64,000 bases of DNA from an uncultured Clostridia bacterium (GTDB lineage: Bacteria > Bacillota > Clostridia > JAAYHZ01), in NCBI GenBank assembly GCA_937894465.1, contig CALCRE010000299.1, positions 1-64,000 on the forward strand, read 5' to 3'. Shown one piece after another: positions 62,880-64,000 of this stretch. The notes beneath the pieces are model-generated. The model was not told the DNA's origin. It made no database searches and worked only from the letters and a program-made list of their open reading frames with translations. The position numbers were made by a program, and so were the translations under genes. How positions within the stretch are numbered: the stretch's first letter is position 1; each line of letters opens with the position of its first letter.

Positions 62880-64000
62880 TCAATTCAATTTCAAAAATTA
62901 TAAATCGTTTAAAGACCAAGTCAGTCTAGATATGACGGCAACATCTATTCAGGAACACCCATATAATTTGTTGGAGAACACAAAAGGAGAGAAATACTTA
63001 AAAGTTGCTGCAATATATGGTGCTAATGCAAGCGGCAAGTCAAATCTGATTGATGCATTCTACTTTATGAGGTTTTTTGTACTAAATTCCTTAGCTAAGT
63101 CGAACGAAGACAGTAATATTCCAGTGAAACCATTTCTGTTTGACAAATTCAGTAGAAATGACAAGTCAGAATTTGAAGTATTTTTTACATTTAAAGATAA
63201 AGAATACCAATACGGATTTACCGTAGATCAAAAAAAAGTTTATGAAGAGTGGCTGTACAAGCGTGATTTCAGAGGGAAGAATAACTACAAGACCTTGTTC
63301 GAAAGATCGGCTGCATCGATAAGGTGCGACAACTCTTTCAAGGAAGCGAAAATATATACCCCGGGTGTAAATGACAAAACACTATTTTTATCATTGCTTT
63401 CAACGCTTAATATTAGAGAAGCAAAAGATATTTACGATTGGTTTTATAATGCCCTAGTACTTGACTATGGAGATGCATTAATAGAGAGTTATATTTCCAG
63501 GTTATTGCCTGCTGAGAAAATAAACGATGAAGCATACCTAAATGATTTCCAAGAATTTTTAAAAAATATTGATATTAATATCGATGGGATTAGAATAGAG
63601 AAGGCTAAAAAGGCAGCAGACACAAACGAGAAAGAAGTATATAGAGTTTATTCAAGGCACAAAATGCAGGACGGGAGTGAGGTTGAAATCCCCTTCTCAG
63701 AAGAATCGGGTGGCACTCAAAAAATGTTCTGCGTATACTCTTTTTTGATGCGTTGTCTCCAAAACGGGTCGACTTTATTTATAGATGAATTAGACGCTAA
63801 ATTGCACCCGTTGTTATTAAGATACATTATAAGCACCTATCATAATCCGAAAATCAATACGAAAGGTGCCCAATTAATTTATTCAGCACATGACAGTTAT
63901 ACTTTGAGTAGAGAAACATTTAGAAGAGATCAAATTTGGTTCACAGATAAAAATTCTGACGGTGTTTCTACTCTTTATTCACTTGCAGAATACAAACTTG
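62872..64000 (+). CDS. AAA15-family ATPase (AbiLi/RloA-like), cut by the window end
   Basis: At least 376 aa; the 3' end lies outside the window. LIQFNFKNYKSFKDQVSL at the N-terminus, Walker A YGANASGKSN (about residue 50), Walker B GSTLFIDELDAKLHPLLL and AQLIYSAHDSYTL with His in the D-H motif region. Intact so far. Such ATPases usually precede an RloB or nuclease gene. Ribosome site AGGAGGTGA before the ATG. Confidence 0.85.
   Translation, partial: MLIQFNFKNYKSFKDQVSLDMTATSIQEHPYNLLENTKGEKYLKVAAIYGANASGKSNLIDAFYFMRFFVLNSLAKSNEDSNIPVKPFLFDKFSRNDKSEFEVFFTFKDKEYQYGFTVDQKKVYEEWLYKRDFRGKNNYKTLFERSAASIRCDNSFKEAKIYTPGVNDKTLFLSLLSTLNIREAKDIYDWFYNALVLDYGDALIESYISRLLPAEKINDEAYLNDFQEFLKNIDINIDGIRIEKAKKAADTNEKEVYRVYSRHKMQDGSEVEIPFSEESGGTQKMFCVYSFLMRCLQNGSTLFIDELDAKLHPLLLRYIISTYHNPKINTKGAQLIYSAHDSYTLSRETFRRDQIWFTDKNSDGVSTLYSLAEYKL

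Overview
The window looks like chromosomal DNA of a motile, low-GC Gram-positive anaerobe (Bacillota, probably class Clostridia). Evidence: a Firmicutes-type flagellar gene order with FliY (CheC-FliN fusion), the CsrA-FliW-flagellin module and a DUF6470 gene; AGGAGG-type ribosome sites; many TTG/GTG starts; a c-di-GMP-I riboswitch; SecA2; a RibU transporter; and DUF5050, DUF2935 and DUF6544 proteins. I cannot name the genus.

Layout. 0-6 kb: a minus-strand cluster of PAF-acetylhydrolase-like esterase, OmpR/HK two-component system, methyltransferase, alpha/beta hydrolase and lipoprotein. 6-12 kb: accessory DNA with a YkgJ-like gene, an AbiL/RloAB-like ATPase beside a ruined RloB gene, an intact DarTG module and a Nudix relic. 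11.8-16.4 kb: a lone BY-kinase (cpsD-like), then fliT-like, fliS, fliD and flagellin with a sigma-D promoter and a CsrA-type leader hairpin. 16.6-24.2 kb: a second accessory block (orphan Phd-like antitoxin, cytosolic 5'-nucleotidase, a decayed AAA ATPase/partner pair, AbiE toxin-antitoxin, TsaA/TrmO relic, DUF2935). 24.3-44.0 kb: a near-continuous minus-strand flagellar operon from fliJ to csrA (export apparatus, C-ring, stator, hook, rod, sigma-28, FlgM, hook-filament junction, FliW, CsrA).

The flagellar operon is cut: only the last ~27 codons of fliI remain at 43949-44032, directly abutting an N-terminally truncated methyltransferase on the other strand. The genes expected upstream (flgBC, fliEFGH, most of fliI) are not here, and flhF, flhG and che genes are absent between flhA and fliA. 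44-64 kb holds AraC/GyrI, a c-di-GMP riboswitch upstream of an XRE regulator, a CheA-like kinase without P2 and P5, SecA2, CPBP protease, GNAT, two partly paralogous small membrane-protein blocks, TetR and LacI regulators, an ECF sigma/anti-sigma pair, RibU, a degraded DUF5050 lipoprotein, a CPBP relic, a TetR-OsmC-hydrolase regulon with a shared operator, and a truncated AAA ATPase running off the window.

Main themes. (1) Flagellar regulation is visible in DNA: sigma-28 and its promoter at flagellin, FlgM, and CsrA/FliW with a candidate CsrA target in the flagellin leader. (2) Defence-type ATPase systems are in different states: two with broken partner genes, and one apparently intact with a duplicated palindrome over its start codon. 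(3) Gene decay is frequent (at least nine relics). I saw no tRNA, rRNA, CRISPR array or complete insertion sequence.
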